Below are positions 25,061-33,702 of a DNA stretch of 64,000 nucleotides, piece by piece (position 1 is the first letter of the stretch; each line of letters starts with the position of its first letter). The DNA lies in contig CAWHTU010000026.1 of assembly GCA_963832305.1 (NCBI GenBank), positions 62,001 to 126,000 on the forward strand. The letters run 5' to 3'. The notes beneath the pieces are model-generated. The model had not been told where the DNA came from and made no database searches. It was given only the letters and a program-made list of their open reading frames with translations. The DNA is from Roseiarcus sp963832305 (GTDB lineage Bacteria > Pseudomonadota > Alphaproteobacteria > Rhizobiales > Beijerinckiaceae). The translations under genes were made by a program, and so were the position numbers.

Positions 25061-26608
25061 ATGTCGGAAACCGCATCGGCCGCCGCCAGGGAGCCAAGAC
25101 GCGGCCGCGAGGCGCGTCGGTCGGCGCGTGCCCATCGGTCGCACGCGTCCATCCCCTACATCACCCGCAAGATCCCCCTCACGGAACTCATCAGCGAGGA
25201 AGGCCTCGCAACGATCGAGCGCAACGCAGAGACGCTGCTGCAGGAGATAGGCATAGAGTTTCGTGACTTTCCCCGCGCGCTCGATCTCTTTCGCAACGCC
25301 GGATGCGACATTAAGGGTGAGCGGGTGCGTTTTCCCCGCGGGCTTGCGCGCCAGCTCTGCTCGACGACGCCGGCGCAATATGTGCAGCATGCGCGCAACC
25401 CCGAGCGCAATGTCGTGATCGGCGGCGACGCGATGGTGTTCGCTCCCAACTACGGCTCGCCGTTCGTCCACGACCTCGACAAGGGACGCCGCTACGGGAC
25501 GCTCGAAGACTTCCAGAATTTCGTCAAGCTCGCGTACATGAGCCCGTACATCCATCATTCCGGAGGCACGGTCTGCGAGCCGGTCGACCTGCCGGTGAAC
25601 AAGCGGCATCTCGAGATGGTCTATGCGCATCTGAAATATTCGGACAAGCCGTTCATGGGCTCCGTCACCAAGCCCGAGCGGGCTGAGGATAGCGTGCGCA
25701 TTTGCGAGCTTCTGTTCGGCGAGGATTTCGTGCGCGACAACACCGTGCTGACGAGCCTCATCAACGCCAATTCGCCGCTGGTCTGGGATTCGAGCATGCT
25801 CGGCGCCGCGGAGGCGTACGCCCGCAGCAACCAGGCCTGCATCATCACCCCGTTTATCCTCTCGGGAGCAATGAGCCCGGTCACGGTCGCCGGCACCCTG
25901 ACCCAGGTGCTGGCCGAGGTCATGGCCGGAACCGCGTTCTGCCAGCTCACCCGCCCAGGTGCGCCGGTGGTATTCGGAACCTTCGTCTCGACGCTCTCGA
26001 TGCAGTCTGGCGCGCCGACCTTCGGCACGCCTGAGGCGGCGCTCGCGATCTTCGGCGCGGGTCAGCTTGCGCGCCGGATGAACATGCCGTTCCGAACCGG
26101 CGGCTCGCTCTGCGCCTCGAAGATCCCCGACGCCCAGGCGGCCTACGAAAGCGCGCAGACGCTTCTGCCAACGGTGCTGGCGGGGGCAAATTTCGTGCTG
26201 CACGCCGCTGGCTGGCTCGAGGGCGGCCTCTCCGCTTCTTATGAGAAGTTCGTCATGGACTTCGACCAGCTCGGCGCGATGCACGTTCTCGCCAAGGGCG
26301 TCGACTTCAGCGACAATGGCCAGGCGATGGAGGCGTTCCACCAGGTCGAGCCGGGCGGGCATTTCTTAGGGTGCGCGCACACCCAGGCCAATTTCGAGAC
26401 CGCCTTCTACCGTTCCAGCATCGCCGACAACAATTCGGTCGAGCAGTGGCGCGAGGAAGGCTCGAAGGACGCCGCGACCCGGGCCAACGGCTTGTGGAAG
26501 TCCATGCTGGCCGAATACGAACCGCCGCCGCTCGACCCTAGCAAAGACGAAGCGATCCGCGCCTTCATCGACGAGCGGAAGGCGTCGATGCCGGACGCGA
26601 CCTATTGA
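25061..26608 (+). CDS. MttB-superfamily methyltransferase (trimethylamine/glycine-betaine type, no pyrrolysine codon)
   Basis: A 515-residue TIM-barrel methyltransferase of the MttB superfamily. A basic N-terminus is followed by GLATIERNAETLLQEIGIEF, TVCEPVDLPVNKRHLEM, FILSGAMSPVTVAGTLTQVLAEV and GGHFLGCAHTQANF. There is no internal TAG, so it belongs to the non-pyrrolysine branch that includes glycine betaine methyltransferase MtgB. ATG 25061 (after AAGGCGAGAGCGCC) is preferred to the upstream 25034. Members methylate a corrinoid protein using betaine or other quaternary amines. No corrinoid protein is encoded nearby. The next gene demethylates dimethylglycine-like substrates, so glycine betaine is the best guess. 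Confidence 0.82.
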   Translation: MSETASAAAREPRRGREARRSARAHRSHASIPYITRKIPLTELISEEGLATIERNAETLLQEIGIEFRDFPRALDLFRNAGCDIKGERVRFPRGLARQLCSTTPAQYVQHARNPERNVVIGGDAMVFAPNYGSPFVHDLDKGRRYGTLEDFQNFVKLAYMSPYIHHSGGTVCEPVDLPVNKRHLEMVYAHLKYSDKPFMGSVTKPERAEDSVRICELLFGEDFVRDNTVLTSLINANSPLVWDSSMLGAAEAYARSNQACIITPFILSGAMSPVTVAGTLTQVLAEVMAGTAFCQLTRPGAPVVFGTFVSTLSMQSGAPTFGTPEAALAIFGAGQLARRMNMPFRTGGSLCASKIPDAQAAYESAQTLLPTVLAGANFVLHAAGWLEGGLSASYEKFVMDFDQLGAMHVLAKGVDFSDNGQAMEAFHQVEPGGHFLGCAHTQANFETAFYRSSIADNNSVEQWREEGSKDAATRANGLWKSMLAEYEPPPLDPSKDEAIRAFIDERKASMPDATY

Positions 26609-26641
26609 TTTTGGGCAGCCTTCACGACGCCCTCGTCGAGA

Positions 26642-26751
26642 GGAGCGGCGCCATGAGGCGGCGCATCTCGAAGAACGCTCCAGAGTGCACGAACGGCGCC
26701 GCGTTCTGGATCATCCTTCGAGACACCGCGCTTCGCGCGGCCCTCAGGATG
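26642..26751. repeat. Intergenic mosaic repeat, complete copy (family copy B)
   Basis: The left half GGAGCGgcgccatgaggcggcgca-TCTCGAAG...CCAG (26642-26683) is shared with copies A and C. The right half is a long hairpin: CATCCT 26712-26717 with AGGATG 26746-26751, enclosing CCGCGC/GCGCGG (26726-26731 / 26735-26740). It fills the gap between the methyltransferase and the dehydrogenase gene. Confidence 0.6.
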
Positions 26752-26795
26752 CAGTCGGGGCCGGCGTCGAAGGCCAATAGCCTAAGGATGCTTGA

Positions 26796-29306
26796 ATGAG
26801 AACGCATGCGCGGGCGGTGGTGATCGGCGGGGGCGTGGTCGGCGTCTCGACGCTCTATCATCTGGCCAAGAAGGGTTGGAGCGACAGCATTCTTGTCGAG
26901 CGCAGGGAGCTGACCTCAGGTTCGACCTGGCATGCGGCGGGCTTGCTGCCGCTCTTCAACCTCAGCTATTCGGTCGGGCAGATCCACAAATATTCGGTCG
27001 CGCTCTACCGGACGCTCGAGAAAGAGACCAGCCTCGACGTCGGCCTGCGCCAGGTGTCCAACATCCGCCTCGCCCGAACTCGCGACCGGATGGACGAATA
27101 TAACTACTACGCCGGCGTCGCCGCGACCATCGGCGTCAAAATGAGGTTCCTGACGCCGCAAGGGGTCAAGGAGATCTGGCCGCTCTGCAATATCGACGGG
27201 ATCATTGGCGCTATCCAGCATCCAGAGGACGGCTATATTCAGCCCGCCGACCTCACGCAGGCGCTGGCGCGGGCGGCGCGAGAACGAGGCGCTGAGATCA
27301 ACCGCCATACGACCGTCATCGCGATCGAGCGGCGACCGGGTGGCGAATGGAAGGTCTTAACCGACAAAGGTGAAATCGTCTGCGAGCACATCGTCTCCGC
27401 GACCGGCAATTTCGCGCGGCAGACTGGAAGGATGGTTGGGATCAACGTGCCGGTGATTCCGGTCCAGCACCAATACATCGTGACGGAAGCCCATCCCGAG
27501 ATCGTCGCGCGCAAGGCGAAGGGCCTTCCGGAGATGGGGGTACTACGCGAATCGGATTCGTCCTGGTACATGCGCGAGGAGGCGGGCGGGCTCTTGCTCG
27601 GGCCTTACGAGAAGGGCGCGCCGGCCTGCTATGTCGACGGACCCTCGGCGGACAGCGAATACGAGCTCTTTCCCGAGGACCTCGACCGTCTTGCGCCGCA
27701 CATCGAGACGGCCATCGCCCGCGTTCCCGCCTTCGGCGAGGTCGGAGTCAAGAAGGTCTATAACGGCGCGATCGCCTACACGCCCGACGGCTCGCCGATC
27801 GTCGGCCCGGCGCCGGGCGTGAGGAATTTCTGGCTCAACGAAGGCCATTCATTCGGCGTCACCGCGGCCGGCGGCGCCGGCTGGCAGCTCGCCGAATGGA
27901 TCGTCGAAGGCGAGCCGACCATCGACATGCTTGGCGTCGATCCGCGCCGCTTCGGGTCCTATGCGGATAAAGGCTACCTCGTCGAGAAGAACGAAGAGGC
28001 CTACGCCAAAGTCTTCACCGTCCATTATCCCGACGAAGAGCGCGTCGCCGCGCGCCCGCTGCGCCAGACCCCCTGCTATTCGCGGATGAAGGCTCTCGGC
28101 GCCGTGTTCGGCTCGATTTACGGCTGGGAGCGGCCGAACTGGTTTGCGCCGCCGGGCTACGCGTTGAGCGAGGCCGACCTCGCCAAGCCCGATGTGCTGC
28201 TCAACGAGAATCATCCGGCCGTGGCCGAGGGCGAACGGCCGCGCGAGAAGTGGAGCTTTCGCCGTTCGAACTATTTCCAGTTCGTCGGCGCCGAGTGCCG
28301 CAACGTGCATGAGAACGTGGGCCTGCAGGACATGTCGGCGTTCGCCAAGCTTGAGGTTTCCGGTCCCGGCGCCGAAAGCTGGCTGAGCTCGATCCTCACC
28401 AACCGCATCCCGAAGGCCATCGGGCGCGTCACGCTCACCTATCTCTTGACCGCGCGGGGCGGCGTGCGGGCCGAGTTCACGCTGACCCGCATTGGCCCGG
28501 AACGCTTCTATCTCGTTTCGGCAGGCGCGCTGGAAGCGCACGATTTCGATTCGCTGGAAAAGCTGCTGCCTGGCGATGGAAGCGTCCGGATAGACAAGGT
28601 TACGACCCAGCGTGGCGTTCTCGTGCTCGCGGGCCCAAGGTCGCGCGAGGTTCTCGCGAAGGTCGCCGACATTGACGTCTCAAACGAAGCGTTTCCCTGG
28701 CTGACCGCGCGGCGCCTTTCGATTCGGGCGGCGGGCCTCATCGCCATGCGGGTGAACTTCGTCGGCGAGCTCGGCTACGAGCTGCACCACCCGATCGAGA
28801 TGCAGAACGCGATCTTCGACGCGCTCATGTCGGCCGGGGCGCCGTTTGGCATCAAGCCTTTCGGCATCCGCGCCATGGACTCGCTGAGGCTCGAGAAGTC
28901 GTACAAGCTGGTCGGGCGGGAACTCTCGATCGAATACGCCGCGCTCGAATCCGGGCTCGACCGGTTCGTCGATTTCAAGAAGGGCCGGTTCCTCGGCCGC
29001 GACGCGCTGATCACCTGGGTCGGCAAGGGCTTCGAGAACAGGCTTGTCACACTCGAAGTTCAAGGCGTGAGGGACGCCGACGCGCGGGGCTCCGAGCCGG
29101 TTACGAAGGACGGGGCGATGGTCGGTCGCACGACGTCCGGCGGCTACGGCTGGCGGACCGGGAAATCGCTCGCGCTGGCGATGGTGAAGCCCGAGTTCTC
29201 GAATATTGGCGTTGAAGTCAACCTGCAGATTCTCGGCGAGACGCGCCGCGCGGTCGTGATCGCCGACAGCCCCTACGATCCGACCAACACCTCGCTGCGG
29301 GCCTGA
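26796..29306 (+). CDS. FAD-dependent dimethylglycine/sarcosine dehydrogenase-like protein with GCV_T domains
   Basis: An 836-residue fusion. The N-terminal half is a DAO-type flavoprotein (VVIGGGVVGVSTLYHLAKKG at 7-26, SGSTWHAAGLLP carrying the flavin-linking His region, and PIVGPAPGVRNFWLNEGHSFG). The C-terminal half (about 440-830) is a folate-binding aminomethyltransferase fold (DMSAFAKLEVSGPGAESWL, ELGYELHHPIE, GRTTSGGYGWRTGKSLAL). Family members oxidatively remove a methyl from dimethylglycine or sarcosine and hand formaldehyde to tetrahydrofolate. Following the MttB-like gene, it would complete stepwise betaine demethylation. Its 3' end overlaps the convergent metA gene by 34 bases. Confidence 0.88.
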   Translation: MRTHARAVVIGGGVVGVSTLYHLAKKGWSDSILVERRELTSGSTWHAAGLLPLFNLSYSVGQIHKYSVALYRTLEKETSLDVGLRQVSNIRLARTRDRMDEYNYYAGVAATIGVKMRFLTPQGVKEIWPLCNIDGIIGAIQHPEDGYIQPADLTQALARAARERGAEINRHTTVIAIERRPGGEWKVLTDKGEIVCEHIVSATGNFARQTGRMVGINVPVIPVQHQYIVTEAHPEIVARKAKGLPEMGVLRESDSSWYMREEAGGLLLGPYEKGAPACYVDGPSADSEYELFPEDLDRLAPHIETAIARVPAFGEVGVKKVYNGAIAYTPDGSPIVGPAPGVRNFWLNEGHSFGVTAAGGAGWQLAEWIVEGEPTIDMLGVDPRRFGSYADKGYLVEKNEEAYAKVFTVHYPDEERVAARPLRQTPCYSRMKALGAVFGSIYGWERPNWFAPPGYALSEADLAKPDVLLNENHPAVAEGERPREKWSFRRSNYFQFVGAECRNVHENVGLQDMSAFAKLEVSGPGAESWLSSILTNRIPKAIGRVTLTYLLTARGGVRAEFTLTRIGPERFYLVSAGALEAHDFDSLEKLLPGDGSVRIDKVTTQRGVLVLAGPRSREVLAKVADIDVSNEAFPWLTARRLSIRAAGLIAMRVNFVGELGYELHHPIEMQNAIFDALMSAGAPFGIKPFGIRAMDSLRLEKSYKLVGRELSIEYAALESGLDRFVDFKKGRFLGRDALITWVGKGFENRLVTLEVQGVRDADARGSEPVTKDGAMVGRTTSGGYGWRTGKSLALAMVKPEFSNIGVEVNLQILGETRRAVVIADSPYDPTNTSLRA

Positions 29307-30292
29307 GCGGCCTCGGCGACTTTCGACGGGTGGGGGATGGCCTCGATTGCGTAAGGCGTTGACGCGTAAATTGCCTTGACCCAGTTTGTGTAAACATGCG
29401 CCGTGTGGCGCCAGAGATTGGGCGCAGCCCGCGACGGATCGTCGCCCGGAAAATAATGGCGGGGCAAGGGATAGTCGGGGTCGATCGCGCTATCGCGATG
29501 ATATTCGACGCCGAGGCTGTCCGTCGCGTACTCCGGATGGTTTAGAATGTAGACCCGGCGGGGAAAGAGCGCACTATTGTCGTCGAGCGGCTCGGACTCG
29601 ACGAGCATGTTCGGTCCCGCCTCGTCGGAATCCGCGACAATCTCGATCGCGGGAACCTTGAGAATGTCATCGCGCCTCGGGCTCTTCCAGCGCGAGACCG
29701 GCGCGGGAAAGGCGTCGGGGAAGCCGAACAGGAGCCCGGTCTTGTCAGAGATCAAGCGATGCTCGAACAGGCCGAAAAGTTTGCGCTCGCCCTTGTAACT
29801 ATTGATGTCGTGGAAAAACTTCAACGCCGCCTTCGCTCCCCAGCAGAGAAAGAGACAGGAGAATGCGTTCGTTGTCGTCCATTGCAGGATGTCGGTGACT
29901 TCCGGCCAGAATGTCTCCTGCTCGACGCGGTCCTTGAGCGCGTTGACGCCGGTGACGATGAAGCCGTCGAACTTCTTGTCACTGATGTCGCTGAAAGCGC
30001 TATAGAACTTGTGGATGTGATCGGCGGGCGTGTTCTTTGAATGACGGCCGGCAGCGACGGCGCGGAGATACGAGTCGGTCGCGACGAAAGTTAGGTTCAC
30101 CTGCAGCATCGTATTGCCGAGCCAGAGCGCAAGCTGCCGCTCGGTCGAGATTTTATCCGCCATCAGGTTGATTATGGCGATCTCCAGCGGTCGAATGTCT
30201 TGCTGTTCGGCGCGGGTGCGCTCGATCGCCAGCGGGCTGCCAAGCGACGGCAGGAAGGGATGGATTTCCTTGCTGTGGATGATGACCGGCAT
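29273..30292 (-). CDS. metA: Homoserine O-acyltransferase (MetA family)
   Basis: A 339-residue MetA-family enzyme that acylates homoserine with succinyl- or acetyl-CoA to start methionine synthesis. It has LEIAIINLMADKISTERQL, the nucleophilic Cys in CLFLCWGAKAAL (about residue 150), YILNHPEYATDSLGVEY with the catalytic His, and RHTAHVYTNWV. The acyl donor (succinyl versus acetyl) cannot be settled by eye. No SAM-II riboswitch, common before metA in alphaproteobacteria, was recognised upstream; only a small stem is present there. It sits among methyl-metabolism genes, which may be meaningful because betaine demethylation feeds methionine synthesis. Confidence 0.88.
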   Translation of the reverse strand: MPVIIHSKEIHPFLPSLGSPLAIERTRAEQQDIRPLEIAIINLMADKISTERQLALWLGNTMLQVNLTFVATDSYLRAVAAGRHSKNTPADHIHKFYSAFSDISDKKFDGFIVTGVNALKDRVEQETFWPEVTDILQWTTTNAFSCLFLCWGAKAALKFFHDINSYKGERKLFGLFEHRLISDKTGLLFGFPDAFPAPVSRWKSPRRDDILKVPAIEIVADSDEAGPNMLVESEPLDDNSALFPRRVYILNHPEYATDSLGVEYHRDSAIDPDYPLPRHYFPGDDPSRAAPNLWRHTAHVYTNWVKAIYASTPYAIEAIPHPSKVAEAAQARSEVLVGS

Positions 30293-30339
30293 TTGCGGAC
30301 GCTGGGATCCCTAGAGACTCAATTTTTGACCACAGCCCA

Positions 30340-30360
30340 TTCGCATCGAAGGGATGCAAA
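30340..30360 (-). promoter_or_regulatory. Small hairpin in the metA leader
   Basis: On the minus strand TTTGCATC and GATGCGAA form an 8-bp stem (one U-G pair) with a CCTTC loop, 48 bases before the metA start. It does not match the SAM-II consensus as I know it. Regulatory role uncertain. Confidence 0.3.
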
Positions 30361-30426
30361 GGCAAATATCAATTCTGCATTACATCGGCCTTTTGGCGTA
30401 GATTTCAACTCTGCGCCCTCCCGGCC

Positions 30427-31623
30427 TTAGGTCCCCTCTGCCGCCTTCCGCTGCTGAAGCAGGGCGCGGTAGATCTCATCGTCGCCGCAAAGGCCCGCCA
30501 TTCGGCCGAGATCGTCAACGAGGACAATCGGATTGCCGGAGTCCCGGCGAAGGGCGATCGCCGAGCGCATCTTCAGGTCTATCGAGGCGACGACGACATC
30601 GGCGCTGTCATGCGACATCTCGCCGGACGCCGCGTCCGCCTTGGACAGCGTACCCGCAGCGCCGTCCAGCGTGACGCCGATCGGCCGGTCGTCGGCGTCA
30701 AGCCGCACGCGGATGCGGCCGGCGCGGTCGAGGAGCACTTCATTTTCGTGTCGCCTGAGCGCCGCGGCCGGCGTCATCAGCGCGCTGCCGCGCAGCACGT
30801 TGAGCGGGTTCATGTGCTTGACGAATTCGGCGACATAGGCGTCGGCCGGGCGCAAGAGAATGTCCTCCGCCGTGCCGCACTGGACGATACGCCCACCCTC
30901 GAGGATGGCGATACGGTTGCCGAGTTTCAACGCTTCGTCGAGGTCGTGACTGACGAAAATAATCGTCTTCTTCAGGTCCTTCTGCAACAGCAGGAGCTCG
31001 TCCTGCAGCTTGTCGCGGATCAGCGGATCGAGCGCCGAGAACGGCTCGTCCATGAGCAGGATGTCGGCGTCGGTGGCAAAGGCGCGCGCGAGGCCCACCC
31101 TCTGCTGCATGCCGCCGGACAGCTCATGGCCGAACTTGCCCGCCCATTGCGTCAGGCCGACCATCGCAAGCTTCTCGGCAACAATCTTGTCGATTTGCGC
31201 CTGCGGCGTCCGACGAAGCTCGAGTCCGAAAGCGACGTTTTCCTTCACCGTGCGCCACGGCAGAAGCGCGAACTGCTGAAACACCATGGCGATGCGGCTC
31301 GTACGCAACATCCGCAATTCATCGGCGCTGCAATGGGCGACGTCGATCGCGCCCTGGCCGTGACGAACGAGAACCTTGCCCCGCGCGACTTTGTTGAGGC
31401 CGTTCACGGCGCGAAGGATCGTGGACTTGCCCGATCCGGACAATCCCATCAACACGCAGATTTCGCTCGGCTCGATCGAGAGGTCGACACCCGCCGCGCC
31501 GAGGACGACCCCGGTCGCCTTGAGGATATCGTCGCGCGTCGCCCCCTTGTCGACGAGCGCGAGCGCTTCGGTCTGCTTGTCGCCGAAGACGATGTCGACA
31601 TGATCGAAGACCACCGCCGACAT
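30427..31623 (-). CDS. choV: Choline ABC transporter, ATP-binding protein
   Basis: A 398-residue ATPase of the quaternary-amine (ProV/OpuAA) family. It has Walker A GLSGSGKSTILRAVNGL, Q-loop FQQFALLPW, signature LSGGMQQRVGLARA, Walker B ILLMDEPFSALDPL, H-loop SHDLDEA and the family-specific insertion MLRTSRIAMVFQQF. The C-terminal 120 residues (about 280-398) replace the usual CBS pair with a degenerate CBS-like segment (IALRRDSGNPIVLVDDLGRMAGLCGDDEI). It starts 2 bases after choW ends. It powers choline uptake and is the last gene of choX-choW-choV. Confidence 0.9.
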   Translation of the reverse strand: MSAVVFDHVDIVFGDKQTEALALVDKGATRDDILKATGVVLGAAGVDLSIEPSEICVLMGLSGSGKSTILRAVNGLNKVARGKVLVRHGQGAIDVAHCSADELRMLRTSRIAMVFQQFALLPWRTVKENVAFGLELRRTPQAQIDKIVAEKLAMVGLTQWAGKFGHELSGGMQQRVGLARAFATDADILLMDEPFSALDPLIRDKLQDELLLLQKDLKKTIIFVSHDLDEALKLGNRIAILEGGRIVQCGTAEDILLRPADAYVAEFVKHMNPLNVLRGSALMTPAAALRRHENEVLLDRAGRIRVRLDADDRPIGVTLDGAAGTLSKADAASGEMSHDSADVVVASIDLKMRSAIALRRDSGNPIVLVDDLGRMAGLCGDDEIYRALLQQRKAAEGT

Positions 31624-31625
31624 TC

Positions 31626-32474
31626 TTACGCGCTCCCTTTTCGTTCGGGGTTACGGAAGACGCGATCGAGCACGATCGCGAGCAGGACGATCGACACCCC
31701 GGCTTCGATCCCCATAGGAATATTGACCGTTCCGAGCGCGCGGACGACCGGCACGCCGAGCCCAGCCGCGCCGACCAGCGCGGCGATGACGACCATCGAC
31801 AGGCTCAGCATGATGCATTGAGTGACGCCGGCCATGATCGTCGGCAGCGCGTAGGGCAATTCGACTTTCCACAGCAATTGCCAATTCGTCGCCCCGAACG
31901 CGGCGCCGGCTTCCTTGAGAGGCAGCGGCGCGGAGACGATACCGAGATGGGTCAGGCGAATCGGCGCGGCGATCGCGAAGATCACGGTCGAGATCAGGCC
32001 CGGCGCCGAACCGAGGTGAAACAGGACCAGAGTCGGGATCAGGTAGACGAACGTGGGCAATGTCTGCATCAGATCGAGCAGCGGCCTCAGCAGAGCATAT
32101 AGCCAGGGCCGATGGGCCGAGGCGATGCCGACCGGCACTCCGATCACGACGCTCGCGATGGTCGCGAACCCGACGAGCGAGATCGTCTCGACCGTCGCCT
32201 GCCAATATCCGAGGTTGGCGATGAATAAGAATGCGATGACGACGAACGCCGCGAGGCGCCAGGATCGATGCATCCAGTAGGCGAGCGCCGCAAGTGCGAG
32301 AACGACCAACAAAAACGGGATGTGCAGAAGTATCGCGGTGAAGCCGTCGACCAGAAAATCGATCACCGCCGTCACCGCGTCGAAGAACCCAGCGGCGTTG
32401 TCCTGCAGCCAAGTGATGCCAATCTTGACCCAACGCCCGAGCGGTATCTTCGGCTCGGTGAACCAACTTTCCAA
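31626..32474 (-). CDS. choW: Choline ABC transporter, permease
   Basis: A 282-residue membrane protein with about six helices and the permease signature (EAGAAFGATNWQLLWKVELPYALPTIMAGV). It starts at TTG 32474 with a strong GGGAGGACGAG ribosome binding site. N-terminal WFTEPKIPLGRWVKIGITWLQ matches the ProW/ChoW pattern of a short periplasmic lead-in followed by helices. It forms the translocation path for the ChoX-bound ligand. It is 96 bases downstream of choX and 2 bases upstream of choV. Confidence 0.9.
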   Translation of the reverse strand: MESWFTEPKIPLGRWVKIGITWLQDNAAGFFDAVTAVIDFLVDGFTAILLHIPFLLVVLALAALAYWMHRSWRLAAFVVIAFLFIANLGYWQATVETISLVGFATIASVVIGVPVGIASAHRPWLYALLRPLLDLMQTLPTFVYLIPTLVLFHLGSAPGLISTVIFAIAAPIRLTHLGIVSAPLPLKEAGAAFGATNWQLLWKVELPYALPTIMAGVTQCIMLSLSMVVIAALVGAAGLGVPVVRALGTVNIPMGIEAGVSIVLLAIVLDRVFRNPERKGSA

Positions 32475-32570
32475 CGCTCGTCCTCCCGCTGCGGGCAGGA
32501 TGCGCCGGTCCCCCGATGCTCGCTCTCCGCGCGGCGCGGTTGGGGCAGGGGACCGGCGCGGGTGCGGCGC

Positions 32571-33519
32571 CTAGAGGCCGAGGCTCTTCTTGACAGCCGG
32601 GAGTCCGGGCTGCCCGTCGAAGGTTGTCACGCCGTCGAGCCAGGCCGTCAGTTGCGGTGGATTGGTCTTGAGCCATTCTTGGGCCGCCTTCGGTCCCTCG
32701 TCGCCGTCGGTGAGAATTTTGTTCATCACCAGGTTCTCGATGTCGACGGTGTAGACGAGAATTCTTGACCAGCCTGGCGGCGTTCGGGCACTGGTCGGCC
32801 CAGCCGGCGCGCTCGTTGGTGTAGACGATGGCGCCGCCGAAATTCGGGCCGAAGCTGTCGTCGCCGCCGGTCAGGTACTGGATCTTGAAGTTGACGTTCA
32901 TCGGGTGGGGCGCCCAGCCGAGGAAAACAACATCCTCTTTGTGACTGGTCGCCCGCTGCACCTCGGCCAACATTCCCTGCTCGCTCAATTCGACCAGCTG
33001 GAAGTCCTTCAAATTGAACTTGTCGCCCTTGATGAGGTCGAGCACGAGCCGGTTGCCGTCGTTTCCGGGCTCGATGCCGAAAATCTTGCCCTTGAGCAAA
33101 TCCTTGAACTTCTGGATGTCACCGAAATCCTTGAGGCCTTTATCGTAAGTGTATTGCGGCACGGCGAGCGTGTATTTCGCTCCGGTCGGCAGATTGGCGC
33201 CGATTTCGACCACCGACTTGTCCTCGATGTACGGCTTGCGATCGTTTTCCATCGACGGCTGCCAATTGCCAAGAAACACGTCGATGTCCTTGTTCTTCAT
33301 TGAGGCGTAGGTCACGGGAACCGAGAGGACCGTGATTTTGGGCGTGTAGCCGAGACCCTTGAAGATTTCGCCGGCGATCGCCGTCGTTGCGGTGATGTCC
33401 GTCCATCCGACGTCGGAGAACTTGACTGTCTTGCAGCTTTCCGGATCGCCGGCGAACGCGCCGCCCGACCCGGCTAGGGCGATAATCCCCGATAGCGTCA
33501 GAACTGTTGAGAACCTCAT
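32571..33519 (-). pseudogene. choX: Choline ABC transporter, substrate-binding protein (frameshifted near 32764)
   Basis: A signal peptide (MRFSTVLTLSGIIALAGSGGAFA) is followed by CKTVKFSDVGWTDITATTAIAG and GNWQPSMENDRKPYI, with Trp/Tyr ligand-box residues of choline/betaine binding proteins. After AARLVKN (about residue 250) the frame breaks: AATTCTCGTC carries one extra T relative to AAT CTC GTC. The other frame resumes LVYTVDIENLVMNKILTDG and ends GLPAVKKSLGL with TAG at 32571-32573. Repaired, the protein is about 315 residues, the normal length. Either a sequencing error or a recent mutation that would disable uptake. The ribosome binding site GGAGGAAG is excellent. Confidence 0.85.
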
Positions 33520-33702
33520 TATCTTCCTCCTCGATCATGCAGCCGGCACGGCTCTGACCCAACCTTCATTGTTTGACAGTATCGGCGCATGCGACGCGCG
33601 GTCAAATCGAATGATTGGGTGACGCCAAGCCTGGAATCGTTTGAGCTTCACCTGACGAGCCGCTAGAAGCAGGCCCCGCGTCTCCCGCCTTCCGGAGCCC
33701 TG

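Noticed and set aside
30293..30426. SAM-II riboswitch upstream of metA
   Set aside because: Alphaproteobacterial metA often has one, but the leader lacks the conserved stem and the GCUAAA-type segment; only an unrelated small hairpin is present.
32764..33519. Long minus-strand frame (622 codons) fusing ChoX with a downstream Arg-rich extension through choW
   Set aside because: After residue ~250 it runs out of frame over choW; the one-base correction gives a normal-length ChoX and leaves choW intact.
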